From the NCBI GenBank assembly GCA_005784505.1, contig VCAZ01000055.1, forward strand, positions 2,279,996-2,343,995: a stretch of 64,000 nt of DNA. Direction: 5' to 3'. The position numbers and the translations under genes were made by a program. Below are positions 36,181 through 49,800 of this stretch, one piece after another. Origin of the DNA: Bagarius yarrelli (lineage: Eukaryota > Chordata > Actinopteri > Siluriformes > Sisoridae). Numbering within the stretch: the stretch's first letter is position 1; each line of letters begins with the position of its first letter. The notes beneath the pieces were generated by a model. It searched no databases, was not told the origin of the DNA, and saw only the letters and a program-made list of their open reading frames with translations.

Positions 36181-36637
36181 GTGATACCACACACACCAAC
36201 CAACAAAAAAAAATCAAAATGACAACAAAATGATAATACATTTTACAAGTCATTTTTATCTTTGAATATTATCTCTTAAAAAGTAATGTTTGTTTATCTG
36301 TACATTCATAACAAGATATTCAAACTTTAGAAATAAAAACATTCAAAGTCATAAAATCTCCATTCTAACACTGAGAGTCTCTCTGAAACATGTCAGTGTT
36401 ACAGACTGAGAATGGAACAATTATGTGGCCCTTAGAAAAATGTTTGTGGCCCCCTGAATTATGTCAGGACCTGCGGTGAGACTGGGTTAAAACACAGTTG
36501 CTAAAGCGTGCCTGCTGTTCCAGATGTTTGTGTTGTACCTTAGCCTGCATTAGCATAACCTCTATTACTCAAGGGTTTGTGTTTATTTGCATTGTTGTTT
36601 ATATGATTTAGGATATTTTGATGTTCTGTTATTTCTT

Positions 36638-36673
<36 letters not shown>

Positions 36674-36689
36674 TTTTTTAATACGCCCC

Positions 36690-37111
36690 CACGGCATTCC
36701 TGCGTTTCCGTGAGCTGCAGTCTCGCGTGATTCCCCGTGTGAAATCTCGCGGAGTTTTCTTGCTGTTGTGGCTCCACTAGTTTCAGCGAAATCCAAGAAA
36801 GGTGGAGACTTTCAGGAGAAACTTCCTGCACTGGACACGTACAGCAGAACCAACCGACCGGCCAGGAAACCAAACAACCGCCAAGTCATCGAGAAGAACA
36901 CAACCGGATGGAATTAAATCCCGAATCATCACAACATAACAACACGAATTAAAAAAACAAACAAACAAACGCAACTCCGCACAGCACAGCCGCACGGACA
37001 CACACACACAAGCGCGCGCACACGCACACGCACACACACAGTGCTAGCATCCGAGCTGCTAGCTAACGTCGGCTTACAGGACGTAAGGACGCTCGTGCAT
37101 TAAGGGGCAGG
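36690..37111 (+). promoter_or_regulatory. cd2ap: CD2AP promoter and 5' UTR, CpG-rich
   Basis: CpG-dense block (TCTCGCGTGATTCCCCG, AAATCTCGCGGAG, CCGACCGGCC, GCGCGCGCAC) just upstream of the CD2AP ATG, standing out from AT-rich surroundings. TCTCGCG appears twice and resembles the TCTCGCGAGA core of CpG-island promoters; that link is inference. A GT run (36651-36674) and CA runs (36999-37040) flank it. The transcription start is unknown. Confidence 0.65.
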
Positions 37112-37115
37112 ATGG
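37112..37115 (+). CDS. cd2ap: CD2AP coding exon 1: ATG plus one base
   Basis: ATGG followed by GTAAGT. The G joins TTGAAG in exon 2 to give Val at residue 2, so the protein begins MVEVVVEFEYEA, in line with the conserved MVDYIVEYDYDA-type start of the family. Located by phase logic; it sits at the edge of the CpG-rich block as expected for a first exon. Confidence 0.9.
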
Positions 37116-37440
37116 GTAAGTGAACTGTGAGCTCGTGTATTAAGGCGCAGGAGTGTTGTTTGTGTCCGGTTGGCTTTGTGTTGCTGTGTGTTCCAGTAAA
37201 ACTTTCTGTACAGTCAGGTGTGTGTGTCCTGCTGAGTGTGTTCCAGGTCCAGGTGTGTTCCAGTTGACAGTGTAGATAAATAACCAAACTCAACATTCCT
37301 GCTGCTGGAAGAACATTTACACAACACTGCTGGGGGTGGGGGGGCGGTGGGTGATGGGGCCATTCACAAACAAATAATACCTGAATATTTTACAGAGCTG
37401 CCTAGCTGTCATTCTGTTTGTCTTTCTTTTGGGCTTTCAA

Positions 37441-37492
<52 letters not shown>

Positions 37493-37556
37493 ATTCTGCC
37501 TGTGTCTCTCTTGCTTTCCCCCTTCTATCTCTGTCTGTCTGTCTCCTGTCTCTCTT

Positions 37557-37619
<63 letters not shown>

Positions 37620-37748
37620 CTGTCTGTCTCTCTTATGCTTTCCCATTCTTTTTTTCTTTTTCCAATCTGCCATGTTGTCTCTTTCTTTCTTCTTCCTTTC
37701 AAGTGCTTTCTCTGACTTGTCTATCTGTCTCTCTCTCTCCCTCCTCCA

Positions 37749-37795
<47 letters not shown>

Positions 37796-37815
37796 TTTTC
37801 TCTCATTTTCTCTTA

Positions 37816-37854
<39 letters not shown>

Positions 37855-40800
37855 TTTCTCTCATTTTCTCTATCTCTCTCTCTGTCTCTCTCATTTTCTC
37901 TTATTTTCTCTTTATCTCTCTCTATATGTTCGAGTTCAGTTATGTGTGCATGTGTGTTACTGACTGTCCCTCAACGTGTGACATGTGGAGACGTATTCTT
38001 CTGCTGGGACACAACTTTTCTTCCTTTCCCAGCAGGATGGGCAGTAAATTAAATAACTAGGAATGAATTAAATAAAATGTATTAAAGACTATTTCCTGTA
38101 AGTGTGTATATTTTGTACAGTCAGTGAGAAAGTGCAGCTCTGTCTCCACAGCGTTGGTGTTGCAGTGTGTACACTCTCTGATCTATAGGAAGCCATGATG
38201 CATTATAGCGTCCTGTCTCTATAATCAGTTAGTCAGTGTGTGAGCGCTGAGTCTGTAGCGCGTCAGTGTGGATCTGTGTTTACATTTACAGTCCTTATCC
38301 AGAGCGACTTACATTTATCTTTTTTATAAAACTGAGCAATTGGGGGTTAAGGGCCTTTCTCAGGAGTCCAACAGTGATAGTTTGGTGGAGCTGGAAATCG
38401 AACCCACAATCTTCGGGTTGGTAACGCCCTAACCATGAGCCACCACTTCCCCACCACTTGTTTGGGATCAGTCACTGCTTTCAGGTAATCTGCTTTCAGG
38501 TAATCTGCTACACTTTCGATTTAGGGCCCGATAGCACTACACTAGACAAGACTCTGTGCTTGTGTGTGTGTGTGTGTGTGTTCCAGTGTGTGATGTAGTT
38601 GTGTTTTAGTAGTGTTCTAATTTGTTGCAGGGTCACTGTGTTTTAGGGTTTTGTACTGGTAGCCCTGGGGGTCACTGTGTTTTAGGGTTTTGTACTGGTA
38701 GCTCTGGGGGTCACTGTGTTTTAGGGTTTTGTACTGGTAGCCCGGGGGGTCACTGTGTTTTAGGGGTTTTTTTTCTGGTAGCCCTGGGGGTCACTGTGTT
38801 TTAGGGTTTTGTACTGGTAGCCCTGGGGGTCACTGTGTTTTAGGGTTTTGTACTGGTAGCTGTAAGCCTGGGGGTCACTGTGTTTTAGGGTTTTGTACTG
38901 GTAGCCTTCTGGGGGTCACTGTGTTTTTAGGGTTTTGTACTGGTAGCTCTGGGGGTCACTGTGTTTTAGGGTTTTGTACTGGTAGCCCTGGGGGTCACTG
39001 TGTTTTAGGGTTTTGTACTGGTAGCTCTGGGGGTCACTGTGTTTTAGGGTTTTGTACTGGTAGCCCTGGGGGTCACTGTGTTTTAGGGTTTTGTACTGGT
39101 AGCCCTGGGGGTCACTGTGTTTTAGGGTTTTGTACTGGTAGCTCTGGGAGTCACTGTGTGGGAATCGACCTAATTGGGCTTGACAGCCGTTGTTGGTGGC
39201 GTTTCTGTAAATTTGTAGAATTGATTTACTGAAGTGTGTGTGTGCATGATTTCGACTGGGTGTTTATTCCATTGTGTGAAGTTTTGGTTTGTAAGTGGCC
39301 CCCAGATGTTACTACCAATATGGGTTCTATACAGCAGAATGGGTTCTATATTTGAATCGTATAATTTAAGGCAGATTGGAATTGGAAATAGGATTTGGAT
39401 GTGTTTTTGATGGTGTAAAACGCCCTGCATGCTTTCCCTCTCAGCTCTTTTACTGCTGGACTGAATTTCCTGTGGAACTGATTTTCAGTCCTAAGTAATT
39501 GAAGTCTTTACAGTTTTCTATTTTGTGTGTTATTAAAGTGAAGTGTGGTGTCTCTCTGACATCTGGATTTTTTTTGGAACATAACAGTCTGGGTTTTTTT
39601 GGGTTGACTGTCAGGGCCTAGGTCTGACAGTACTGCTGTAATAGGTCCAGGTTCTGCTGTAGACTATGAGCAGTGGGGCACAGCAGGATCAGGTCATCTG
39701 CGTACAGCAGGAACTTCACTTCCGAGTCGTGTAGAGAGAGACCGGGTGCCGTAGAACGCTCTAGAATAGAGGCCAATACACGAATATAGATATTAAATAC
39801 TGTTGGGCTCAGACAGCAGACCTGTCTCACTCCACGGAAATAAATTTAGTTCTTTTGTAGCCAATTTTTTCCCCCACACTTTTTGTTTGTATACATGGAT
39901 TTGATGATGTTTTACCCCCTACACCACATTCAATGATTTTATAAAATAAACCTTTGTGCAAAATGGAATCTATAAAACATGCAAATATTTTGTTTTTGTT
40001 TACATGTTGGTCTATTAGAGTATTTAGGGTGTAAATATGATCACTGCAGTGTTGTGGTATAAATTCAATTTGACTTTTACTCAAGACATTGTGTTCCATA
40101 AGGAAGTCTATAAGTTTAAATTAATAATGCTACATAAAGCCATCCCCAGATTACTGTTCACACAGATGCCCCTGTAGTTATTAGGGTCAAATTTATCTCC
40201 GCTTTTGAAAATGGGTGTTATAAGACCTTGCATCCAGGTGTCAGGGATATAACCTACACTTAGAGTCATATTAAATAATTTAAGAATTGCTAATTTGTGC
40301 AGCTCTCTCTCCCATTCTCTCTCTCCAATTCTCTCTCTCCCACTCTCTCTCTCTCTCTCTCTGACTCATTGGGTCTGTCTGTCAGTCTCTCTCCCATTCT
40401 CTCCTCTCCCATTCTCTCTCTCTCCCATTCTCTCTCTCCTCATTCTCTCTTCCTATCTCTCTCCAATTCTCTCTCTCCCACTCTCTCTCTCTCTCTCTCT
40501 GACTCATTGGGTCTGTCTGTCAGTCTCTCTCCCATTCTCTCTCTCCTATTCTCATTGGGTCTGCCTGTCTCTCTCTCTCTCTCTCTGTGAGGTTTGTTGT
40601 TAATGCTCTATAAAATTATTCGGTTCTAATCTTGTAAACTGTCTCTTTTGGAAACTCTTGTATTTTTTTAGCACTTTTACAACATGCAGCTTCTCCTGCA
40701 TAAATAACACAGAAATAACTGAAGATCCTCCTGAGGAGAAAGTCAGGATTTCACCAGCGTCTGCACTCTAAGCTAATTTCTCAAAACCACAGCGATGTTA

Positions 40801-43800
40801 TGTTGTTTCATTTTTGTTGTGCCCCTTAAAATGCTAACTTTAGCAATATGAGAAAACCCCACCAACCTTGGTTATGTATTTGATAAGGAACTGTGTGTAC
40901 GGTACAGTCGGTCAGTACTGAGTGATGATTGGTGAATACAGCAGCAGTTCTCTGGTGCAGCCGTCTGCAGTACGCAGGTAAGATTTTCTGCTGAAGAAAG
41001 GCTTTGTACGTGCACATCATGTGGTATCCATGTGGGACCAGCGACAGCAGCATCAGCGAAACAAAAGAAAACGAGAGATGCGTCGTCGCTGCTGGTTTCT
41101 GTCGGCTGGTGTATCAGGGGTTAAAATTTTCCAAATACAACACGTAATAATTATAATAAGCAAAAAGATGACATCATTTCTTAATCTGGCTTTATAAGTC
41201 TTTGTTTGTCAGACTGGAACATGATCGCCATGTCACACTGTAAGATTTCAGTTATCATAATTTCAGACTGCACAACAGACAAAATACTAGAACTCCTAGG
41301 TTTTGTATCATCAATCCGTGACACGTTCAGTAACCCGCGTTCTCTCACTAAACAGTACCTAACGGCAAACAAACAACACTGACGACACATCATGTAAACA
41401 ATTCTTTTACACTTCTCTTCTGGCTAAAATAAAAGTAATGGAAAAAAGCCCTTTACATTTACTAAGTATTTAAGTTGATTTATTATATGAAGCACTTTTT
41501 GTTGATTTTTCCGGAATTACTACCTATTTAAATACCTTTCTTGTGGAATATATAGTTACTGTAAAATAAAATTACTCGCACCCTGAAACTGAATTTTGGT
41601 CATACTGCCCACCTCTTGTGGAGGAAATCAAGGAAGATTTTGATAGTGTGCCATGATTGGATTATAAAAGTGCTTCTTTATGCACCTTGATTCTGCACGA
41701 GATGATCTGCTGTAGTTTTAGTGCATAAGAGTTTCAATTCTTCTACGGTTCAAAAAAAAAGTAAGAGTTTGTTTATGAAATTACGCTCAAACTCACTTTG
41801 ACTTACACTTACTTATAAAGTCGAGGGCTCGTCGCAAGTCAGCGCAGATCACGTCTAGTATCTACAATTAGAAATTTGCTTCAAATTATCTTTAACCTTT
41901 TTATCCTTAACGAGGATTCTTTCGTCACCCACATGTCGGGTTTTTCCTGTTTGTAGCTGCTTTGCGTCAAATACCTTTCAATTGTATCATGACTGAGTTT
42001 GAACCCAAGCCAAAATGTCAGTTTATCTGGTGGTAACGAAAAGTCCCGATTTTAACCATGTACATAATCGATTTCTCGCACAAACAAGAGTTTCCTGATG
42101 CAGTGATGAGAGAAATCTCACACAAGACTTCAGTTCCTGATCGTTAATGTGAGTTAAACCAGTTAAATCCGGTCATCAGAATAATCTGGAATGAGAATTC
42201 CTCCAGCCACTCGTTGCTTATAATTTTTTGCCTGTATGTGATATGGGTTTTGATTTGTCATTGCGTTTTAAACTTTAATTGAAAAAAAAAAAAAACCTTA
42301 AAGTGTCATGCCTGACTTTGGTGTTGTAATAAAGACTGAGTTGTGTTTTTATACACCATATTTCAATTTGAAATAAATCTTCCAAAACCTCTACTGAGGA
42401 CATTGTTTAAGTTGCAGATAAAGACAAATTTGTACATCAATGCTGTCAGGAAGCAAACTGGAGGAAAAAACACTTATAGAAACCATTATGTTTGGATTTG
42501 GATTATGTTTTCTTACCACGTGCAAATTATGGCTTGTACAAAAAGCCAGCCTTGTGTGTGTGTGTGTGCGCGCCCTGGAAAGTTTTTTACGTCTTATGTA
42601 AAATAGTCTTAACTACTCAAAATCATTCATCCTCAAATTAAGAAATTAAATCTGATTACCGGTAATCTGACACTGCTGGGCCCCTGAGCACAGCCCCTAA
42701 CCCACAACTGCTTAGTTAAATTAAATAAAGGTAAATAAATTTTTTTTTTCTGAATCTGCCAAATGGCAGAAATGAAAATGTTGTTTAAATTTGTTGGGTG
42801 GGTTTTCCCTGATTTTGCTTCTTTTGATCATGTCAGACTGCAAAAAATGCATGAGCTGCTAATAACAGGCAGAAGTTTTATTCTGTAGTTGGTCTGCTGA
42901 TTTTCAATCCAATCTGGCAACCCTGGCCCAGTGTGACCTCTCAGGGAAAAGACAGGAAGCTGTAGGACGGTGCTTTGGTTTCCACCTGCAGTTTGTAGCA
43001 GTTATTTATTTGTCTAGTGTTCAGCAGAATTCTTATATCCGGTGTGATCTAATGACGTGGATTAATCCATTTAGTCACATCTGCATTACAGACGGCCTGA
43101 TAATCACAGTTAGGGCAGAGCTTACTAATATTTACTATTCCTGGTACCCCTTTGGGTAGGAAATATTTTTTGGTAGAATTAATTTAGGAAGCCCCCCACA
43201 AAACATTGTAAAAAATAGAAAAAATCAATTAAAATCATTTTTAAAACATGATCAATAATCATAAAATAATCAAACTGAAATCATTTAATATAAATACTTG
43301 ATAAATATTTGATATTGTATTTTAGATATCAGAGATTTTTACAATTCTCTCCATTGGGTGTGTGTGTGTGTTTATAGTGGATTTTGTGTGTGTGCGTAGG
43401 GAAGTGGTGGCTCATGGTTAAGGTGTTGGACTACCAACCCGAAGATTGTGGGTTCGATTCTCAGCTCCACCAAGCCACCACTGCTGAGCCCCTGAACAAG
43501 GCCCTGCTCAGTTGTATAAATGGGATAAATGTCGCTCTGGATAAGGGCGTCTGCCAAATGCTGTAAATGTTGTGTGTGTGTGTGTCTCTATCACGTGTAA
43601 ACTTGCTACTTGAGATTTCACTTGAGGACACTAATGACTGACAGGACGACGGAGGAGAAATTAGTGCAAAACACATCCAGAGAGTCACTGACTGATGCCC
43701 GATAATGTAAATGTTAATGTAAAGATATAGTGTGATGTTTAACTCCACTCTGAACTTCCTGCTGCCATTTATCCTGCTCTCTCATTGGCTGTAGGTCATT

Positions 43801-46800
43801 ACCAAGGTAGTTTTCAGTCAGAACTCATTTCATACTGCACGGTATTTAAATTGCCAACAGGTCCAGATATTTATCATGCCAAATATTTCACGGATCTTAA
43901 CAACGCTCTGGCGATTCTTTCAGAATACTAACAAAATTCTTTTATTGAAATTACATGGGAAATTTACTCTGTGGCCTTAATCCCACGTGACTAAATCTCG
44001 AACCTTAAACCTGTGTGTTTTGGGTCGGAGATTTTAATACAGTAGTGGATGAGGCTCAGACTCAGTCGTTAAAATTTTGTCTCACTTTTTTACCTTGTAA
44101 ATCTTTAGTCCTGTTTGATAAATTAAAGGCTTTAACCTTAACACACTACATGTTCTAGTCTGATTTCCTATTCTAACATGCTTGCTGCACACCGCTCACT
44201 CCCACGGCAAGCAGTTGCGTGCGTGTGTCTCGTCTATAAAGGATGGCCTTATGATGGACTTCGGTCTATCAAACAGTTAATTATATTTGTGTAGTGTCAG
44301 CGATTTTAATTCAAACAAAAACCTAATTTTGAGATATTGGGATATATTGGGATATCTTTAGACTGGTGTTAATGTGTAAAGGTGTTGTGGGTCCACCAGT
44401 TTCAGTGCCCAACCGGGTATCAGACTGTGCTTCTTCACTAAAAAAGTCCAGAGTCAGTGCCCAGATCCCGGCTCCGAACTGGTCCCAAAACCTTGTTGGC
44501 CTCCAGTGGGATTTAAAGACATCAGCACATGTCAGTTTGCGTGGCGCCGTTTTCAATAGCTGGCGCCGTAAAAACGACAGAAAATAGAACAAAAAGAAAT
44601 TAAATTTCAGTTTATTAGTAATCAAAAGACCAACTCTCAGGAAAATCCAAATCAACCAAAAAAGTAGCGCAAGATAGTCGGACAGTGCAATACAGACAAA
44701 ATAATAATATTGTGATTTTTGTTTTCTTTAAATGAATCTTGTAATTGCGAACTTATTTGCGATTTTAGTGATTGTTTTTGCTTTTTCAAACATGCCACAT
44801 TCTAAATGTATTCAGTGCATAAAAAAATTTTACATTAAAATACCAGTATTAACAGCTTAATAAACAAAACTGTAATTAACTCTCTTTAAAACAGATGACA
44901 TCAAATAAATTATTGTCAACTAAACTTATTTCCAGTCGTAACAATAAATAAACTTGTGCACACATTTCACAGTGAAATAACACACTGTACTATCAAAAGA
45001 ATGTGTTTTAAAAACAGGATGATTATACCACCCAAATTTGTAGGCTAATTATTTTTACCCGCACAGACAAATTTAAAACTGCCCAATCTGGCAATACTGC
45101 TGGCTGACTTTAAATGGGGAAGTATGTGTGCATATAGCCCGATTTACCATTGAGCACTGATTAATTACCATTGTAAATATGCACAAAACAAAATTGCAGT
45201 ATTCTAAATAAACATATAAATAAATTATTTCATTACATTTGCTTTGGTTTAGAAATTTCATCTGCTCAAATAGCAATTGTTTTGCTATTGCGATTAAATT
45301 CACAGCCCAACCATGGAGTTTAAGATCCCCAAAGCCTGAGGGTTCGAAAGCTACTGACAAGCACCAAAGAACCAGACATGCTACTTGTTAGCATCCCCAT
45401 ACTGACCTGCTCGCCTATCTCCGGTGGTCACCGGAAGCTCTAAACTCAAGCTGTCAAACACTGTTCCATATTAATTCAAAACGTAACAAATCAAATCTAA
45501 AATAGGTCCGAGGACTCGCACCACTGTTTTATCAACATACACTGGTGTTACAGTTACCACAAATTCATATTGTAAAAAAATAAACACCAGTATTCGGTAT
45601 AAAGCGGTGTACTGCCCACAGTATGAGACTTATTGGTGGTGTTTTGGTCCAAATATTTCATTTTCATCATCCAGTGAAAAAAACACCGCCTGATTTGACT
45701 CCTACGTTGTGTACTGAAGACTTTTGCTTATTTACAAGCAAAATTGCCTGAACTGTATTGTCCAAATGCGATTAAAGAAAATAAAATCAAGCTCATATTT
45801 TTTGCGGCACTGAGCTGAGCTTCTTTTTCCTAACACTTCCCTCTACATAATGTCCAAAGGAATCTAAAAAATGCACACTTCCTCTCCCTGCGTCACATCT
45901 CACCTGTGCTGCTGCTACTGGGGTTCGTTTTATAAGAAGATCTTAGAGAATGACGAGGCATTTCATACTTCTGAAGCAAACACTTTGAAGGTGTTAATGT
46001 CTGGTATTAGCAGATATTAACCTTTCAATGTGGTTAGAACTCAACCTGTTGTATGCTTTAGGAGTGTGTTTCTGTGAGCAGTGTGTAGGGGTTTATTTTT
46101 AGCCTGTGTAGGTGTGTCTTTACAGATAGGCCCACCCTCCACAACACCGCTTTTGAAACCTTTCCAGGTGCTTAATATTGTGAGAAGGTTGTAAGTATAT
46201 GTGTATTAATCCAGATGGAGAGATTGTGAATTATACTAATAACTGGTTTGGATGGATAGACTTGTTGATTAATCGATAGTAGATACTAAATAAATAAGAA
46301 ACAAAACACTGAAACAAAAATAGTGCTGAAACATCTTACAAAATTAAAAGTACTGAACAATAAAAAATAGCTTAGCTACATTATAACGTGTAAACCTTAT
46401 TACAGTAATTAAAGACCAGTGGAATAAATCCCTGTACTTATCAAGCCAACCAGGTCTCTTTCTCTACCTCTCTCGCTCCCGTTTTCTTTGTGATGATAGT
46501 TATATGATTGGTTGAGGTAGAGGACATACTCGATAGGCTAAAGATGAAGTGCTTTGAATTACATTTGTGAATTGTAGTCTGGCAGGATTGTCAGAAAAAC
46601 CACACACAAATGCAGAGGTCCAGCAAGTGCAGGTGTGTGTGTCTGTAAGACACTGAGTGAGAGACAGGGAGAGACTAAGCAGGCATTCGTGTGAAAGTGA
46701 GCAGGCGTACGTCTGAGAGCAGGCGTGCGTGTGAGAGAGAGTGAGTGAGCGGGGGTGTGAGAGAGAGTGAGCAGGTGCATGCGAGAGAGAGCCAGCAAGC

Positions 46801-49800
46801 ATGAGAGAAAGCCAGTGAGCGGGCGAGTGTGAGACAGAGAGTGAGAGACAGAGAGAGAGAGAGAGCGCGAGCGGCCTGGGAGAGAGAGAGCGCGAGCGGC
46901 CTGGGGGAGAGAGAGCGCGCGACCGGATGAGAGAGAGCGAGCGGCCGGGCAGACGTGCGTTTAACTCTGCTTTTCTGTAGTAGGTCTGTGAGGAGAGAGT
47001 CAGTTTAACTTTGTGTTTTTGTAGTGGATCTGTGAGGAGAGGGTTAGTTTTACTCTGCTTTTCTGTAACAGATCTGTAAGTAGAGAGTCAGTTTAACCCT
47101 GTGTTACTGTAGTAGATCTGTAAGGGAGAGTCAGTTTAACCTGTGTTTCTGTAGTGTTACTGTAGTAGATCTGTAAGGGGAGAGTCAGCTTAACTCTGTG
47201 TTTTCTGTAGTAGATCTGTGAGGAGTCCTTAGTAGTTCTGTGAGGGACCTTGTGTCACTGTGAGGATAGAGTCCAAATATGTTTCTGAGGAGAGAGTTAG
47301 TGTAACTCTCTGCTTCCAGACAGTAGATATCTGTAAGGACAGAGTCAGTTTTAACCTAGTGTTTCTGTAGTAGATCTGTGAGGGGAGAGTCAGTTTAACC
47401 CTGTGTTACTGTAGTAGATCTGTGAGGGGAGAGTCAGCTTAACTCTGTGTTTCTGTAGTAGATCTGTGAGGGGAGAGTCAGTTTAACCCTGTGTTTCTGT
47501 AGTAGATCTGTGAGGGGAGAGAGTTCAGCTTAACCCTGTGTTACTGTAGTAGATCTGTGAGGGGAGAGTCAGTTTAACCCTGTGTTACTGTAGTAGATCT
47601 GTAGATCTGTGAGGGGAGAGTCAGCTTAACTCTGTGTGTTCTGTAGTAGATCTGTGAGGGGAGAGTCAGCTTAACCCTGTGTTACTGTAGACAGTCGATC
47701 TGTAAGGGGAGAGTCAGTTTAACTCTGTGTTTCTGTAGTAGATCTGTGAGGGGAGAGTCAGCTTAACCCTGTGTTACTGTAGTAGATCTGTGAGGGGAGA
47801 GTCAGTTTAACCCTGTGTTACTGTAGTAGATCTGTGAGGGGAGAGTCAGCTTAACCCTGTGTTACTGTAGTAGATCTGTGAGGGGAGAGTCAGCTTAACT
47901 CTGTGTTTCTGTAGTAGATCTGTGAGGGGAGAGTCAGTTTAACCCTGTGTTACTGTAGTAGATCTGTAAGGAGTCAGTTTAACCCTGTGTTACTGTAGTA
48001 GATCTGTAAGGAGTCAGTTTAACCCTGTGTTACTGTAGTAGATCTGTAAGGAGTCAGTTTAACCCTGTGTTACTGTACCAGATATGTGAGGAGAGAGTTA
48101 GTTTAACTCTGTTTCCAGACAGTAGATCTGTGAGGAGAGAGTTAGTTTAACTCTGTTTCTGTAACAGATCTGTGAGGTAAGAGTCAGTCTAACTCTGTGT
48201 TACTGTAGTACATCTGTGAGGAGAGAGTCAGATTAATTCTGTGTTTCTGAAGTAGATTTCTGAGGAGAGAGTCAGTTTAACCCTGTGTTTCTCTAACAGA
48301 TCTGTGAGTATAAAGTCAGTTTAACTCTGTGTTCCTCTAGTAGATCTGTGAGAAGAGAGTCAGATGAACTTGATGGTTTGTAGTAAATCTTTAAGATTTT
48401 ATAGGATTTGCAGAAAAACACCTGGATTCTGCACTGCTGTCAAACACTTCCTCAATCCTCTAATTACTTCACTCATCAGATAAGACTTCAGGGAGAGTCA
48501 AAAAAGGTGGCTCCTGCTGAGCATTTACACGGCAAACCACAGTAACAATAACACACACACACACACACACCCCACACACTGAAATAAAAACAGGGCATGC
48601 ATACAGGTAGCTAGACTAATAGGCAGAGAGACAGATAAATAGACTGGCAGACAGGTAAAAATATTAGATAGATTAGGTAGAAAACTCTTTTTCTATCAAA
48701 AATGGATGGAGCCACTGGATCGACAGCAGATTGTTGTATTAGTTAATAATGTGATGGAACAGCAAGTACTGTAGCACTTATTACTTAATTTAATTTAAAA
48801 GATGTTATTAAATTTGAAATCATTATAAAAGTATATGGTTGACATGGTAGTCTCTGTCTCTTTTGCTCTCTCTCTCTTCCCTGTAGTTGAAGTGGTGGTG
48901 GAGTTTGAGTATGAAGCAGCACATGAAGATGAACTGACTCTTCGTCTTGGAGATGTAATTAAGAATGTGCGGCGTATAGAGGAGGAGGGATGGATGGAGG
49001 GTGACCTCAATGGACGCAGAGGTCTTTTTCCAGACAACTTTGTCAAGGTGACCGCTCCCACCAGCTCCTTCAAGTAAAACTCTGAAGTTCCTACTGTCTT
49101 TCTAACTCACACTCATTTTACATCCTGACCATGTGTTCAATGAAAGTGTTTAGACACTCACTCACTCGCTTATTGACTCACTCACCCACCCACTCTTTTA
49201 TTGACTCACTCACTCTTTATATTCGCTTTTATTGACTCACTCACTCGCTTATTGACTCACTCACTTACTTACTTATTGACTCACTCACTCTTTTATTGAC
49301 TCACTCACTCACTCACTCTTTTATTGACTCACTCACTCACTCTTTTATTGACTCACTCACTCACTCACTCTTTTATCGACTCACTCACTCACTCACTTAT
49401 TGACTCACTCACTCACTCACTCACTCACTTATCGACTCACTCACTCACTCAGTTTGAGTCACTCACTCACTCACTCACTCACTCACTCACTTACTTAATT
49501 TGACTCACACTCTTTCATTCACTCTGTGCTCTCATGCAATCGCTCATTTACCCGCACACCCACTGACTTCTCGTTCTCGTTTATGATTATTACTCAATAC
49601 ATTGTATGACAGAAGCTTAATAAAATCTTGGCGCTGGTGTTGAAACAGTCTGACTGTATAATGATGATGTTCCTGCTGCCTGAGTTTACGCTAAAGATCT
49701 CAGACCTAAAATTAAAGATAATAACTACACACCCGTTTTTAGCTCAGCAACCACAAGGCATGAGAGAGTTTTAAAGTTGTCAGTAAACATAATGGACATT

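Larger units (their letters stand above)
29831..36690. other. Intergenic spacer between TNFRSF21 and CD2AP
   Basis: Divergent interval. It contains a decayed tandem array (29880-30960), two related small arrays in opposite orientation (31783-31872 and 34575-34710), possible DNA-transposon debris (32755-33400), a SINE fragment (33637-33735), a family A fragment (35293-35395) and a teleost repeat (35990-36180). No gene was recognised; open frames of 60-180 codons here have no family resemblance I know. Confidence 0.7.
37116..48886 (+). other. cd2ap: CD2AP intron 1
   Basis: Phase-1 intron of 11771 bases. It holds CT tracts (37442-37925, 40303-40590), SINEs (38280-38452, 42668-42785, 43395-43572), a 39-bp minisatellite (38629-39165), a LINE RT fragment (39170-40295), a GA-rich tract (46640-46945), a 44-bp minisatellite (46975-48370) and a CA run (48552-48571). 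Segments 40600-42667 and 43573-46639 hold nothing I recognise apart from a single 31-bp-type unit near 45082. Confidence 0.85.

Noticed and set aside
37347..38052. Long plus-strand open frames of 120-207 codons
   Set aside because: Entirely SLSLSL-type translations of a CT microsatellite in CD2AP intron 1.
38622..39232. Repeat protein of GHCVLGFCTGSPG units
   Set aside because: A by-product of a 39-bp minisatellite whose length is divisible by three; no start context, splice sites or relatives recognised.
46975..48370. Regular spaced repeats suggesting a CRISPR array
   Set aside because: The whole 44-bp unit repeats with no unique spacers, in a vertebrate intron; it is a minisatellite.
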